NCBI RefSeq assembly: GCF_000685155.1
Contig: NZ_JMIY01000007.1
Location: 40,421 to 72,644, forward strand
DNA length: 32,224 nucleotides
Reading direction: 5' to 3'
Source of the DNA: Candidatus Methanoperedens nitratireducens
Lineage (GTDB): Archaea > Halobacteriota > Methanosarcinia > Methanosarcinales > Methanoperedenaceae
This document shows, in pieces, positions 31,998-32,224 of the stretch. The notes beneath the pieces are model-generated. The model saw only the letters and a list, made by a program, of their open reading frames with translations. It did no database searches and was not told the DNA's origin. The stretch's first letter is position 1. Every line of letters starts with the position of its first letter. The position numbers and the translations under genes were made by a program.

Positions 31998-32162
31998 AGT
32001 CGGCTATGAACCTGGTTCATAGATAACAATGAAAAAGACGATTAACAACGAACTCAAAACGAACTTAAACGAACTCATCAGCCCGAGTTCGTATCGAGTT
32101 CGTGCCAGTTCGTTGTTTATATTAGCTCAACCACATCGAAATCTAAGATACGATATAGTTCA
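31998..32162 (+). repeat. dispersed ~165-bp structured repeat, copy 2
   Basis: Same orientation and layout as 4732-4896. The first hairpin is CTATGAACC-T-GGTTCATAG, so the last stem pair differs from copy 1 (T-A there, C-G here) yet still pairs, a compensatory change. The large palindrome keeps all six ACGAACT/AGTTCGT boxes unchanged; substitutions fall in loops and spacers (ATCAGCCC for ATCAACCC, GTGCC for GTACC). It lies 224 bases beyond the miniprotein start. No ORF is evident. Confidence 0.85.
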
Positions 32163-32224
32163 GCCTATTTTCCGCACTTTTCCACTTTGCAGCATGCTAT
32201 TTTATGATTTTATTTATCGTCCAG

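Overview
This window looks like a chromosomal segment of a methanogen-related archaeon, most likely Methanosarcinales and possibly a Methanoperedens-type (ANME-2d) genome. That placement is inferred from gene content: a DUF92 / CTP-dependent polyprenol kinase-like membrane protein beside a divergent cis-prenyltransferase, a tRNA-Arg(CCG) without encoded CCA, and AT-rich archaeal-type promoter candidates. No ribosomal RNA or marker protein is present to prove it.

About 29 kb (29126 down to 40, all on the minus strand) is one contiguous extracellular contractile injection system (eCIS; Afp/PVC/MAC-like phage-tail-derived particle). In transcription order it encodes a small Cys-containing protein, a double AAA+ ATPase (Afp15-like), a DUF4255 sheath terminator (Afp16-like) and a carboxypeptidase-regulatory-like domain protein. 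After an AT-rich 226-bp gap with a promoter candidate come the sheath, inner tube 1, two small tail-assembly proteins, inner tube 2, a large repetitive protein of unknown role (20357-21859, probably longer upstream), a LysM tube-baseplate adaptor, a spike split into hub and OB/beta-helix proteins, a PAAR-like tip, a gp25 wedge, two baseplate-J proteins, a gpI-like tail protein, a tail fibre with duplicated modules, and a small coiled-coil protein. There are no capsid, terminase, integrase or replication genes, so this is not a prophage.

The downstream end (8600 to 40) is a cargo island: five intact effector-like proteins and one decayed remnant share an N-terminal leader of about 85 residues. 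Four carry the DUF4157 HELTH module. One (6232-7077) goes directly from the leader to an M35/aspzincin-like metallopeptidase, so the leader rather than DUF4157 is the common denominator. Other C-terminal parts include a Cys/His papain-like or NlpC-like domain plus SH3-like tail, a peptidoglycan-binding domain followed by a Cys-rich domain, and two domains I cannot name. An OB-fold-like protein is translationally coupled to the most distal effector. Peptidoglycan-binding and SH3-like modules in an archaeal particle suggest bacterial targets.

To the right are a divergently arranged cis-prenyltransferase-like gene and DUF92 gene (lipid-carrier metabolism), a tRNA-Arg whose 5' end overlaps the DUF92 stop codon, a 36-residue membrane miniprotein, and the second copy of a ~165-bp dispersed repeat. 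The first copy sits inside the cargo island. Each repeat contains two hairpins, one of which shows compensatory base changes between copies.
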